DNA of 64,000 bases. Source: Verticillium longisporum. Lineage: Eukaryota > Ascomycota > Sordariomycetes > Glomerellales > Plectosphaerellaceae. Numbering within the stretch: the first letter of the stretch is position 1; the number at the start of each line of letters is the position of its first letter. Positions 22,607-36,000 of the stretch are shown piece after piece. The notes under the pieces were generated by a model that did not search any database, was not told where the DNA came from, and was given only the letters and a program-made list of their open reading frames with translations. The stretch spans positions 4,712,001 through 4,776,000 of the forward strand of contig JAETXT010000002.1 in NCBI GenBank assembly GCA_019188255.1, written 5' to 3'. The position numbers and the translations under genes are program-made.

Positions 22607-24759
22607 GATGTTCTCCTCTTCAGGGAGTGGGAAGAAGGCACCTCAGCAGGTCAGTCCAGCACAATTTCCTGTCCCCTCTTGCTTTGCGCACCACTGACTG
22701 CCCCGCAGCAGGAGATGGTCCAGGTCGGTATGTCGTCCCCCCCTCTCCCCAGAGTGACCATGGCCAGATTTCTGAAACGAAACACCACTTGCTGACTTTG
22801 GTTTCTCGTCGCAACTGCAGATCGGTCAGAGTGCGCTCAACACTTATGCCTGCACTGCTGTAGACATTACTGACGCCTGCTAGATCTGCGTCGCCCTTTT
22901 GGAACCCCCCGAAACGCGGTGATGCGTCCAAGAAACCCGCTCGCGACCCCAACATGGTGGTCGGCGCGGCATACTCCCACGCCGATATGGTGAAGTTTGA
23001 CTCGTTGTAGGTACTCCAGCATACCTCGCACCCTGCAGAACTGACCAGGGGTACCGGCAGAAACCTCTCTGGCTCGTCGTCGAGGCCGAAGACACCACCC
23101 TCGTCACAATCGGCCAAGGCCCGGACAAGCGATGTGTCCTCCTCTTCGCGACCGACTCCGGCGCTATCGTCGCCACCATTCAGAACCTACATGAACTTTC
23201 TCTCGAACACGAATGATGACTGGAAAGCGGATGAAGAAGATGAGATGATGGGTTACGACGATGACGACGGCGACGACTTTGGCCTTCCCAGCCTATCTAA
23301 TACAAAGAGGAGGACGCGGAAGATGGCTGCCCAGAAGACGGATGGCAACGGCAGCCTCCTCTCTCCAGCGCTAGAGGGGTCATTTGGTGGAATCGACGGC
23401 AGGCGATTGTCAAACAGTGGCGATATCGCAATCGAGAGGCCCGCGCCAGCGTATCCCATGCCCAAGAAAAGCGAGGGCAAGATCCTTCGGCCTCAGTACA
23501 AGGACATCCTCAAAGGTACCGTCGTATTCTGAAGAGGATACTAATCGTAAACGTCTCTAACACCTCGCCCAGACCCCGCGAATGCCCTTCATCTGATCAA
23601 CCACCCTCCAACTGCAGCCAATGCGACTCCAAAGGAGATCGATGCTGCCAACTCGCGGATCACCCGTATCAACAAGTTCAAAAAGATTCTTCAGGCGTCG
23701 ACGATACCCATCGCAGAGCTTCGTCAGCTAGCTTGGTCGGGTGTTCCTGAGGAGGTTCGAGCCATGACATGGCAGCTCTTGCTCAGCTACCTGCCAGCAA
23801 ATAGCGAGAGGCGGGTGGCAACTCTGGAGAGGAAGCGAAAAGAGTACTTGGACGGCGTGCGACAGGCTTTTGAGCGCGGTGGTACCAACCCCTCTACGGC
23901 GGGTAAGGCGAGAGGACTCGATGAGGCGATCTGGCATCAGATCAGCATCGACGTTCCTAGGACGAATCCGCACATTGAACTTTACAGCTACGAGGCGACA
24001 CAGCGGTCGTTGGAAAGGATATTGTATCTGTGGGCCGTGCGACATCCCGCAAGCGGCTATGTGCAGGGCATCAACGACTTGGTCTCGCCATTCTGGCAGG
24101 TATTCCTGGGCATCTACATTGGAGATCCCAACGTCGAGAGTGGCATGGACCCAGGTCAATTGCCAAAGCCCGTGCTGGACGCGGTCGAAGCCGACTCGTT
24201 CTGGTGTCTCACAAAGCTCCTGGATGGTATCCAGGACCACTACATCGTGGCACAGCCTGGCATCCAAAGGCAAGTTGCGGCCTTGCGAGATTTGACTGCT
24301 CGTATCGACGGGAGCCTTGTGAAGCATCTCGAAAAGGAGAATGTCGAGTTTATCCAGTTTAGTTTTCGCTGGATGAACTGTCTTCTGATGCGAGAAATCA
24401 GTGTCAAGAACACTATTCGAATGTGGGACACATATCTGGTAAGGATGGCGTCCTCTCGCGTATTGCTTTGGGAAATGAACGGCTAATAGAGACATGTACA
24501 GGCTGAGGAACAGGGCTTCTCTGAGTTCCATCTCTATGTTTGTGCGGCATTCCTGGTCAAGTGGTCGGACAAGTTAGTCAAGATGGACTTCCAGGAGATT
24601 ATGATGTTCCTTCAGAGCCTGCCCACCAAGTCGTGGACAGAGAAGGACATTGAACTGCTTCTGAGTGAGGCATTCATTTGGCAGAGCCTGTTCAAGGGCT
24701 CCTCAGCCCACTTGCGAGGTCAGACGAGTCGAGCACCTTCGACAAGTTTACAATTATAA
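22607..24759 (+). CDS. gyp1: TBC-domain Rab GTPase-activating protein (Gyp1 type)
   Basis: Stimulates GTP hydrolysis by Ypt1/Rab1-class GTPases at the Golgi. The TBC domain is certain from about 23570. It contains LRQLAWSGVPEEVRAMTWQLL, the arginine-finger motif ISIDVPR, the glutamine-finger SGYVQGINDL and ETDSFWCL-like VEADSFWCL. It also has FIQFSFRWMNCLLMREIS and the C-terminal helices, ending SLQL at 24757-24759. Introns at about 23516-23572 and 24439-24501 have good phases. The N-terminal region is disordered and Ser/Pro-rich (RPKTPPSSQSAKARTSD). Upstream coding pieces begin MFSSSGSGKKAPQQ at 22607 and include RSASPFWNPPKRGDASKK and YSHADMVKFDSL. They can only be joined through introns of about 40 nt, one of which lacks a GT donor. 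The exact 5' exon structure is therefore unresolved, and 23134 is a conservative alternative start. Confidence 0.85.
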
Positions 24760-25380
24760 TACAGTATTGAGACGGTGATCCGCCTCGGTCGATGAACATG
24801 TCTTTGTCTCTGCGTGCAGTGTTCCCTGCGGAGAGGCGAGGAGGGGCCTTGCGACTCCCTGCCTCCATCCGGTAACACACACACCCAGAAATGTAGTCCT
24901 GTCATGATGAGGTCCCTGGTTGAATAAAGGGAGAGTTGCCTCTCTGTGGATTCGCGGTTTGGTCGTGTGGTTGGCTGGCTGTCTGGCGCATTCTGGTGAG
25001 AAGTGGACTGTTCAAAGAAGCAAAGCCCCTCCCTCCACTCCACGCGAGGCCTTGATTAAGGATCGAGACCCCTGTCCCCCTGCTGTTGCTGCGCTGGTTG
25101 ACGTGCAGCAACGGGAGGGGACCTTACCGCCAATCAAACGCGTGCGCGTCGAGCTGAGCTTCAGAAGCTCTTCACCTAGCGCGTCATTCCACCGAGCCTG
25201 AAAGCCAATTGCGCCCAGATCTGCCCACCCTGGGACCGACCATCACCCTACACAAACCCAAACCTCCCACTTCGCATTCCTTCCTTCCTTCATCAAGAAA
25301 GCACGAGTTTCTCTCCTCATCCACCTCCACCGTTATCGCATTTCGCAGAACATACCCCGCAACCATTAACAATTTCATCA
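24760..25380. other. Intergenic spacer
   Basis: 3' flank of the Rab-GAP gene and promoter/leader of the histone chaperone gene. No further gene seen. Confidence 0.6.
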
Positions 25381-27074
25381 TGGCCGATGCACCTGAGAAG
25401 CAGCAAGAGCAGCAGCTGCCGGTGCCTGCCGAGGAAGCTCCTCTGGTCCTGCCTCCAATCAACGAAGCAGTCGCTGCCATCATTGACGAGGCCAAGACGG
25501 GCGCGAGCACACCCTCGTCCATCGGCGCGCAGTCCGACCACGACATTCTTTCCAAGAAGGTCACCCTTGCCGACCTAACCGCCAAGGCGACGGCCATGTA
25601 CGCGAGGAAGGAGTACGACGACGCCGCCGAAGTCTCCGCCGCCGCCGCCGAACTACAGGCCGACATCAACGGCGAAGAGAACCAGCCCGACAATGCCGAG
25701 ATTCTGTTCCTCTATGGTCGCACACTCTTCAAGGTTGGCCAGACAAAGAGCGACGTGCTCGGTGGTCAGGCTGCCAGCAAGAAGGTTGAGAAGTCCCAGC
25801 CTAAGGCCCCCAGAGCTCCCAAGGAGGCGCCGGCCGAGGCTGCTGCGACAGAGGATTCCAAGACGGAAGAGCAGAAGGTGACACAGGAGGGTCTTGCTGC
25901 CGTCGCTGAGCAGACTGATGGCGCGAAGAAGGCCGAGACGGTCGACAACAAGAAACCCCTGTTTCAATTTGAAGGTGACGAGAACTTTGAGGACTCGGAC
26001 GATGAGGTAAGTCTTGCTCTGAGTAGTGGCGAGATCGTGTACTGATCCTGCGCAGGTCGCCGAGGGTGAAGGTGAGGAAGACGGCGAGGAGGAGGTGGAT
26101 GATCTGCAGGCTGCGTTCGACATACTCGAAATGGCGCGCATCTCCCTTGAAAAGAAACTAGAGCAAGTGAAGCAACAAGAAAGCGAGGACCCGAGCAAGG
26201 GCAAGGAGGTCTCTGAGGGCGATAGCGGCATCCTGAGACACGTCAAGGAGCGCCTCGCCGACACTCACGACCTTCTCGCCGAGATTTCGCTGGAGAACGA
26301 GAGGTACGTTGTCGATGCTTCACCGCGGTGTAATTTTTTTTCTGACTCCCATCATAGGTTCCCCGCCGCCGTTCGCGACTCTCGCATCTCTCTGCAGTTT
26401 AAGAAGGAGCTGTACCCGCAAGAATCGGAGGTCATTGCCGAGGCTCACTTCAAGCTCTCTCTTGCACTAGAATTTGCCTCGGCCACTACGACTCAAGAAG
26501 ACGGCGCTGCCGAAGGCGAGCAGGCGCCGTTTGATGAAAAGCTGAGGGAAGAGGCCATCACAGAATAGGAGACCGCAATACAAAGCACCAAGTTGAAGCT
26601 TCAGGCAAAGGAGGTTGAGCTCGCTGAGATGGCGAACCCTGAAGAGAATGTTGCCACCAAGGCTCAGATCAGCGATGTTCGCGACATCATCGAGGACATG
26701 GAGCAGCGCGTACGTACTTTTCCTGGATTCTGCTTGAGCACTTATACTGACACTCATGCTAGCTAACCGAGATGCGCAAGCCTCAAGTCGACTTCAAGGC
26801 TGCCCTTGAAGCAGCTGCCGGTACTGCTATACAGGGCATCATGGGCTCGGCGTTGGGCGAGTCCGCGTCTGAGACGCAAGCTCGCGTCGAAGAGGCCAAG
26901 AAGAACGCTACCGACCTTACTGGCCTGGTCCGAAAGAAGAAGAAGGACGATGACGCTCAGCCTGCTGAGCAGACGAATGGCAGCGGATCTAACGGTACGA
27001 AGCGTAAGGCTGAGGAACCTGCCGAGTCAGGCGAGTCTGCCAAGAAGGCCAAGGTTGTGGAGGAGGCAGCTTGA
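25381..27074 (+). CDS. NASP/Hif1/Sim3-type histone chaperone (SHNi-TPR), interrupted by an in-frame TAG
   Basis: Histone H3-H4 chaperone with interrupted TPR repeats. Start ATG 25381 (MADAPEKQQEQQ). TPR1 is seen in LADLTAKATAMYARKEYDDA and AEILFLYGRTLF. A long acidic insert interrupts it (ENFEDSDDE...EGEEDGEEEVDDL). TPR2 follows (LQAAFDILEMARISLEKKL), then TPR3 (VIAEAHFKLSLALEF). The C-terminus has a KKKKDDD stretch and a basic nuclear-localisation-like GTKRKAEEP...AKKAKV. Introns at about 26007-26055, 26306-26358 and 26710-26762 join in phase. Within one exon, a TAG at 26566-26568 stops the frame between LREEAITE and ETAIQSTKLKLQAKEVELAEM. Those residues continue a conserved helix in the same frame to the TGA at 27072-27074. 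Either the last ~150 residues are lost, or the base calls are wrong. The codon on either side gives no hint of an intron. Confidence 0.88.
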
Positions 27075-30000
27075 GCTCGCCCACTGTCCGTCAACTTGGG
27101 CGGATTGAGGCTGACCTCTCTGTTCCATCTGTTCTCCCACGAGGCGAGCACTGTATTTCTAATTTACTTTTAGGGAAAGCCAAGGTAGGCTGAGTCACGG
27201 TTGGGCTGTTGTGCAGTGCGCACACGAGACAGTGAACGCAGGTTGGTTCTTTTTGCAAAGCGATTTCACGGGGAAAGAGGCTAGGTCCCGGGTCAAAATA
27301 GGCAACATGATTCTTGAATGTGAAGGCTTGTTCAATATTATGATTGTGCCCTGTCCAATTGGTCGTCTAAGTTACGGCATACCTCAAAGGTGAGTTCATA
27401 TGGCTAGACTGAATCATGCCCCAGAAGGCGTCAATAGTCGTCTACGATATCTACCTACCTTGGTCTAGGATCTTTCAATAACGCACTCTTTCGGGCATTC
27501 GTGCAGGTGTTGGAAACGCCTGATACCCATATTCGTTGAGGCTTTTGGCTTATGCGCAAATCAGGCCATTTCTTCCTTCGCATCCTTCTATTCGTCTCTT
27601 AAGATGACATGGGTGGAAGCAGGACGCCCAACGGTTGTTTATTTCCGTCTACGGCATAGCAGTATCAAAGACAAAGTCGTTTCAGTTTGAGGGTTTGAGA
27701 TAGGCCATCACTGGAACAGTGCTCTTTCTAAGGCTGATATCTGAGCTCGCCAGTCCGTCACATATACCGGCCAAATGATCTGAAACGCCTACTAATGGGG
27801 TCCGACCAGCTCAACCAACATTGCAGTTCGTTTGGTCGGCGAGTCACGCTGTCGCATGCTGTGCCTTTCAAGTGAAGCCACACGAATCGTTCTCGTGAAG
27901 ACCACATGGTTGGCGAGGTAAGGTTGACTCGTCCACCGTGAGTTCAGATGGAAGCTGTAGGATGAATCGATCAATCAGGGCGTAAAGTTGCGAAGGCCAA
28001 TATACGAGACTTTCACTAGTTCACGGGCCTCTACCGAACCTGGTGCTGGGTCGTCACACTCTTTTCGGCAGATCAAGGACCTGTATTGAGTTTTTACCCC
28101 TGACATCACCCCCCTGCCACTTCTCTTCTCGGCCACGAAGGGTCGCAAAGCCTTCTCGGATCAGATATCAGCATCGCAATAGCCCTTCACGCCAAAACAC
28201 CGGTCCCTAAAGATCGGCAAGCCATGCAGCAATAGCCCTACCATCTCTCCAGGGGAAGAACACCGTTTCCCCGGTGTGGTCCATGTCTCGCAGCATAGAA
28301 CCCTCCTTTGTTCTCACCCTGGTCGAGTGCTCCCCAGTCATGGCAACGACCAGCCCAGACCTCTCTCACCATCGTCTCTCTTGCGGGTGATCACGGTGCC
28401 CGCCCGCCTCCGATCACGTACCACAGACCCTCTGTCCTTCTCACCGGGGAGCGCCCAGGCGGAACCCTCCCACGGCCGCGGTGTGTGGTGGGGATGACGT
28501 GGCTGCTAGGGGGCAGGGCGACATGTTGCACGCAGGGTGGTCGCATGGTACACAGCCGGACGTCGGAAAATATCCCGTTTGCTGGATAGGGGTGGCTTCT
28601 AAAGCTCTAAACGTGTGACCATCATTCGTTTGGATGCGATGGGGTGTGCTGGATTCGGGCCGCCTCGCGTGTATGTGTGTTTGCCCTGCTTCCGCGGAAT
28701 TGTTGACTTTTGACACTATGTAATTCGGTCCTGAAGTTTTCCAGAATATCCCAGACGTCGCTCATGGCTTTCTTTGTCGTGCTGCGCTGACCAGGGGGCG
28801 TTGAGGGGCTGCTCGCGTGTGAGGTTGCGTTCGGGTGATGGCAGCATGGGCTAGGTAGCTTGCAGAGTGTAATCTGCGATACTACGACAGACAAGCTTTC
28901 TCGGGATAATACATCCTCTACGTAGCATCGCCAGTGCTATTGAAAAGTACTGGGTACAGAGCTTGGGGTGGAAGGAAGCGAGGGATGCTGTTCCATTATC
29001 CATACTAATCAAGCTGCAAGACTTTGGAAGGGCGAGGACGGGTCGCATGACACGGCATAAGCCCAGCGGCCATGTGTTGCATCTAAGGAGACTGAACTGT
29101 CACATTCACTATGGAACAGAGAAGTAAGAGCAGTGTGTTCATCGTGAGTAATGGGCAATACGACGTTATTGATGCTGATGATGGGAAGTGCCTGATTTGT
29201 GCACGCTTGCGCAGGTTCAAGGGCTATGACTAGAAAAATTGCGCGCTTCGACACCAATTCTGAAGAATGGTCATTTTAGAGCGTTCTCAATCTAAAGGTG
29301 CCAAAAGCTTCGCTTTTACGTGCTTGAAAGTTCGTCGCGCCTCGCTGTCCCATTGGCGTGCAACGAACAGCCTCGGATTCGGGAGAGGTCAAGACATCTC
29401 CAAATCAACAATCATGAAGGTCTGTGTCTTGCTATGGAGTTTAAGGCTGCACACATATGAGCATGTTTACCTCAGAAAGGTTTGATCCACAAAATATATA
29501 CCTGCGCATCCAGGTGCATGTGTCTTTTCGGCGAAAGACATACGGAAGTGACATGATACACAACGCAGCCCTTTCCGTCACGAATGAAGTTCTCCGCATA
29601 CCGTCGCATGGCCACGACTCATTCAAGGCTTGACTCAAGTTGAGATGTCAGTGATGAAAGTTACTTACTGAACAAGCAAAGTGATGATTGTAATCGCCCT
29701 CAATACCACTCCCCCCTGGCCACACAATGCTGAGACGAGACCCAGCAATCGGCCAGGTCGGGGTCAACGTGCCGGAGCCGTGTTGATCTTTCACTATGTG
29801 ACGCTCGCCTCGTGATCCAATCGTAGAGCTCTGAATGCTTGTCATAAGGCCTGTCTAGGAGCATTCTACTTGTGCCTTCTGTCGACGACAGCAGGTAGTC
29901 GACCAGCAGCGCTATTGGTGAACATGCAACTCCTTTAACAAGAGCCCACCCCCTCCTACGATAGTTAGGTCTGGAACCATGAAATCGTACCATTTCCTGC

Positions 30001-33000
30001 TCCCACCTACTACCAAGTCGTGGCTATGGTCTGGCGGTATCTTCAGAGGGAGAGGGGTACAGCCCCTCCTCCTCCTCCTCCTGCCATGCAGCGGAACGTA
30101 GCACTCCCGATCTCTGGGGGTAGGTGAGTGATCCCCACCAAGCACCTAAAATGCGGATGCCGTCTGGCAGTCCGCCACTGTTGGGTGACTCTGAACCTGT
30201 AGCTAGTCACTCTTGACCACATCATCAGAACGATCGAATGAGAGGCGGCTCATTCAGCAGTGTGGCAGATTATGCATGGGACGCTCCGGGGTCAATATGC
30301 ACTCGAAAGTACTTTCGACAACCGGCGTTAGGATGTAGAGGGACATGGCAGCATCATCTACCAGCCTCGACGGATTGTCGATATTTCGCCACTGGCGACA
30401 TGATTTAGCTCACTGAGCTTCTTTGCGCAAGCCTGCACACGTGATGGTAGGCTGCTTTGGCCAGATACGCAGGCTGGCGATCCTCAGCCATAGGCTTATA
30501 GCGCCATCGCCCGCGCTCTGGAAAAGACGGTGCGAGTGGCGCATAGTCTCTCTGGGACTACGCGTGGCTCGAACAGAGATACGGACGAGTCGGTATACAG
30601 TGTATGGAGGCCGCAGGCGGATCGTGGCAAGCTGACTCGTAGTTTGGTATGACGGCCTGGTATTTCCTGAATCGCAGGGAACTCTTGACCGTCAACGGCC
30701 CAAGTGGCAGAGCGGTCGGCCATCGGAAGAAAGGTCACGCTGATAGATGAAGGGTCGAGGGACTAATCGCTAGCGGATTTCTTAGTGTTGCTGAGGGCAA
30801 GCGGCGAACGCATGTTTGGCACGAGGCGCGTCCCGACCTTGTCTAAGTGTCAGCGGACTGCAAGGTTGGTCAACTCTACAGGCAGAGGCTGGGAAGACGG
30901 GACGAAAAAAACACGAACGAGCGGGCTGCACAGGGCCTGGCCGAGTGGCAGCAGACGCCGTGAATAGATCCATCTGATCGGGCTCAAGGGCGAAGAAGGT
31001 CTGAGCTGCCTACAACGTACGGGGATCGTGGTACATCGTGATGGTACCGTGGTCCTGCCTGTGGCCGTGGGCTTGGCCTCTCAGTGGTCGGACAAGTTGT
31101 CCCAATGGGGTGAGCTGCAGCATCAGGGGTAGATTGGATGAAACCAATGCAGAAACCAATGCAAATCATGAGTACTGGGGAGAGGGAGAGAGGGGCTCAC
31201 TCTGGCAGAGCCGGCAAGGCATTCATTCGTTACGGAATCCTTGGCCTCGGCAATGAGGGTCGCGGCCTGGTCCGCTTCGGGTCGAGGCGATCACCGCAGG
31301 GATCGTTCCAAGGCCTTGTGTCGGGCAATGGTAGAGGTTGATTTTGGTGCTGAGATGTTCAGTCGTTTGCAGTGGTGTTGTACTGTATCCCCATGTCCCA
31401 GGTTTGGACGAAGACAAAGAATGGGTGCCGAAGTCGCCATGCTGCCTGTGGAGCCGCTCGAAATGGTGGGCTAACGGGCAGACCGGCTGGCTGGACAGGA
31501 CAGGTGATGGAAGGAGATGGGAGTCCAGCCAGCGTCGCCATCCGACTGACTGGTCTGGACAAACTAGGAATTCTGATGACCTGAATTAAGTGATTTCGGA
31601 TGGTCATCGAAGTGTCCGGACCAGGACCTGAAAGATGAAGGAATTGTTGGAGAAGGCGATGTGCCTACATCGTCTTCTGGATGTTTGGATGGCACTCGCA
31701 GTGGGAACGGAGCCACAAGCATTGCGGAAGGCACATGTCCACCTTTGTTCAGGCAGGCGCGACTGATGCAGGTACATCCCGCCCCCCATCTGTCTCTACC
31801 TGGGAAGTATTCTTTGTTATTGCCGCTGCAGCGTCGTCTCGTCCATTCTGTTCATCCCACGTCCTTCACTCCCCGGACCTTCCCACTACGACCCCTCTGT
31901 CGTGTCGCCTCAGTCCGTCCGTACCAACATAGCGTCCACCGCCCCAAGATCTCTGCCAGGGCTGCTTGTGACGGACCTGGCGGGTCCCAACGCATGAATG
32001 TTCCATGCAACCGCACCAGTGGATGACACGGTCATCGTCGCGGTCTCCCGCCCGGGCCCGATTGACCCCAGTGACAAGGACAAGGACAGGGACAAGGACA
32101 AGGACAAGAACGAGGGCAGGCCTAAGACAATGTGTCTAAGACATCCAGGCACATCCAGGACCACCCTCCTTGGCATTTCAACATCTTTTCGCCTTGCTTG
32201 GACTTGGCATCGTTACCTCGTCCCTCCACAACTTCAGCTGAAACACCACCGGCCTCTTGGGGCGCGAATCCACGCACTGCTTCTTACCCTATACGAACTA
32301 GATACTGCTATCTTGAGCCCGTCCCTCGGCCGGTCCCCTTACGGCCCATGCTAGAATGGAAAGATGGCACGGTCTGGGGGCTGGGCCAAGCGCCACACAC
32401 GACCTCAATGGTATCCCTCGACGGCGAGGGAGCGTTCTCGTTGCGCTCCACCGCCCAAATGTCCATCGGGTTGTTTGGTACTCTGTGGGGATTTCCATCG
32501 TTAGCGGCCTCGTGTGGCTGCGTCCCGAGACCTTACCACAACTTTCGATCGATGACCGGCCAGCATCCACTGATGACTCTGACTGACTCTGCGGCACACC
32601 ATCAGACCCAATGCGCGAGTCGAGATTCGGGACCGCCTGGACTGGACAAGATCCGACCCTCGCTGACCCTGACTGACCAAGCTCCATGCAGCAAACCTTC
32701 GCATGCCAGACCAAAAGGGTTTATGACCTGACCGCGCGATCCATTGACGAACAATGAGCGACGGTTGGTCCAACCTGGACCGGGGGTCTCCCGTTGAGCC
32801 CCTCGTGCTCCTTGTCAGAAATCCCTCCACGCCGCCACCTCCTCAGTCGCAGTATACCTGCCATGCATCCTTCCCTCACATCACGACAACATCTCGGCAT
32901 GCTTCATGAAACATGGAGCAACCCTTCTCGCGAGCCAATCGCGAGTCCCGACGAACAAATGCCGTTATTACATGTGTATGTCTGGTGTGGCAGTCCAGGT

Positions 33001-36000
33001 TGCTGCAGCTGTCGCCTCCTGTCATCGAGCTGTCATTGACCTTGCTGCGTGTCTCCCCTGCCTGACCTGTTTTAAGCCTTCGCCGGCACAGCACAAGACC
33101 GGCGCGGCGTGCGACATCATTTCGAGGGGCCCGTTGCTAGGGCGGGATATTCAATCTGCCACACCTATCGCGTTGTCATCCCCTACCCTGCTCACTGCTT
33201 GTCCTGGGTTCTGACATGATACGTGGGCCTGTTTGCCGTTTCTTCCATGTCAAGAGGTGGCACAGCACCTCGAGGCACCACAAGTTTACATGCTTTTGGT
33301 AAGGGTTCGCGGGATATATTCAAAGGCTGCTGAACTGGCTTATATATTGATGACTTACACATCGGGGTGCCATTTTGGGCTTCATGCATCCCCTCCAGCA
33401 AGCCGACATGCAGCGTCGTGTTTCGACAATCTGACCGTCCAGGCACCCTCGGCATTACCCACTCTACATCCAACACTGATCTCGTAGTATCAGTGCATGT
33501 GCCGTTTAACCTAGTCTGACCTGGTGAGTAGGTCGGACTTGATTTGCATTACACAAAGCCTCCGCCTACCACCTGACCACGATCTTGATGTGCGTCTTTT
33601 TGGGGGTGGAAGGGGGAAGGTCGCATCAGTCTGTACTAGAACTATCGATCCTCCCAGTCAATTGTTTCACAAGCCACAGGGGTGGGGTTGTGCGAACCCT
33701 GGCCTTGTCGCCGGCATCGTCACTCTCGTCCCACCCCAAATCTGCACAGCACAACGATAGCCATTCCAAGGTTAAGTCAGGGTCCGGCAGAGATCATGTA
33801 CCCGTAGGCCATTTGGCATCGGACACAACAACGTCTCTGGTCTTTATCTTGTTGACAGATTACTGCACATCTATATCAGTTAGGTTCAGAGGTGCTGCAC
33901 TGCCTACCTATGGGGATGGCTCGGTGAGAGAACCTCTTGGATGTTCCCTGAGGACATAGGTCCACCCTAACAAGACACCCGTGCTGTTGGAAAAAGTGCG
34001 TGTGTGCAGAATACGTTGGATGCCGGTAGCACACGGAACGGAAGCTTCAAGCAGTCGCAACAGCATCGCTGGTGCCCACCCGGCCTTGGCATTCACCCAC
34101 GGTTGCTGTACAGGGCCATGATCGGTCGAATTATCTTTACCGCATTCACCACCAGACGATCTGCCGTTGAGAACGGACTGTCCAGCATATGCTTCGCACC
34201 CGACCGGCGGGCTACCTGCGCAGTGTTCGCACTTTGTGAGCGAGAGGCGCTGCTCATCACCCCTTGATCATTCAGCGCCGCCTAGCTGCGGTCTGATCCC
34301 GATCCAGCATTGTCGCGCCCCGTTCTGTCTTGACTGCTTTTGGAGTGCACATCCGTGCACCATCAAAACAGGCACACCAACTGGCAAAAGCTATCGAGCG
34401 ACCCTCAGCTCATTTCGAGTTACAGGTCGAGACCACGACACTACGTCTGCAAGCTACCAGAGGCAACTTTATCCATGAGAGCACGCGATGCGGCGGTGGC
34501 AGGCACAGTAACTAGTACAGCCCAAGACATGCCACCTCAGGGCAAGACAAGAGAGAAAGGCAAGGGGCTGCTGTCGCCCCCCCTCCCCGACCAGATGCGC
34601 AGCGGGCTGCTGTTGCTCTGATTGGCTCTGCCCGAAGGCTGCAGCACTTGGAAACCTAAGCCCTGCCCGGGGCATTTCCCCTGCGGAGATCGTGGGTTCA
34701 GACGACCATCTAACGCCATGATCTGCGACGGTCCCAACCTGATGCACAGGGATGCTTCTTAGGCGACCGGCAATCAGCAAGCGCTCAGATACCTTGCGCT
34801 CCGTACCCAGGAACTGTACTGGGCTCCTTCCACCTCCTGTCTTGTCCCATCCACCCCCTTCTCAACCCCCACCATCATCGCAAGACGTCTCCCCTTCTGT
34901 CACACCTTCTCACGTCTTGAGATGACCCCTGTCCTTGCTTCAAGCTGGCGCGAGCCCCCTCTCACAGCACAAGAGCGCGCATTCGGGGGCTTTTTTCTCT
35001 GGGCCCAGCCGGCGCCCAAGCCAACTGTGGGGAAGACTAAACATTCACAACCCCTGCCTACAACGCATGATACCCAGCATCCCTCGCGATGCCACAAGTG
35101 GAAACTCTGATCAGATACTGGGCTAAAAGATGTGGCTTGCACAGTGATCATGCTGGCTCCCGTTGGGAGCCTCTCCACCTCCCCTCCCGCCACCCGCCTT
35201 CCTCCGATTCAGTACCTGCGACCGCAGCAGGTACTGGTTGTCGCTGTGGCTCTGACTCTGCCTTTGCCCGAACTTGGGGCTAATTCTGGTGGATGGACGG
35301 ACCATGCAGCTTGGGACCGAGCCATGACAAGGCCTTCTTCCCAGATCCTGGTACCCTCAAAGCCCAGACGCCCACCCTTCCAAACTCCAAACAAGTATCG
35401 TCTTCAGTTCTTACCATCACTTCATGCGTTTTCAGAACAGCCTTACTCTTCTCTCTCAGCTGCTGTCTCTGTATCCCCGACATTGCCTGTCCTTGGCCGA
35501 TCATCCTATCTTTGTTTCCCTGTTCTCATGTACCTCTTGAAGCTTGCCCTTTGTTGCCGTCACTCGCCGCTCTTGCCCTCTTGAAGCTTCAAAGCCCTCG
35601 GTCTGCGCCTGCAACAGTTCCTAGTACAAGTACATGACGCACCTTTCTCCAGACGTTGGGACCATCCCGTTGTGGTCACTTCTTCATCCCTTTGAGAGCT
35701 CTTGACTCGAGCGCACATACAGGCCGCGCGCAACGACCGTCGAACGAAACAGCAAAATCAGCCCCAAATCTCAGCATTCGCCCGTGGTAGCCCGCTCACG
35801 TTCGACCAGACCCTCAGCTGAGCTCGAGCTTGACCCACGGAACGAGCTACTACTCGGTTCTGTTGTTTCCCTCGGTGCTTTGCGGATCCGATCATTGCAA
35901 ACAACACACGGGCGTCAGAGCCAGACCACGCTCGTAGCTTCAGACGACTCTTCAGCGCCAACTTTGGCCGGCTCACTGGTGTTTCGGCCGTTTCAATCCG

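Noticed and set aside
22620..23175. Frames on both strands over the 5' part of the Rab-GAP gene, including one reading KPLWLVVEAEDTTLV
   Set aside because: One frame has C-rich third positions, but it ends at a stop and matches no family. The Ser/Pro-rich frame is continuous with the TBC domain and was preferred.
13661..27074. Possible metabolic gene cluster in the dense block
   Set aside because: The genes are unrelated housekeeping functions; no synthase, oxidase, transporter or pathway regulator set is present.
30535..30740. tRNA-like fragments GGCTCGAAC and AAGTGGCAGAGCGGTCGG
   Set aside because: Arms do not pair and the two fragments cannot form one cloverleaf.
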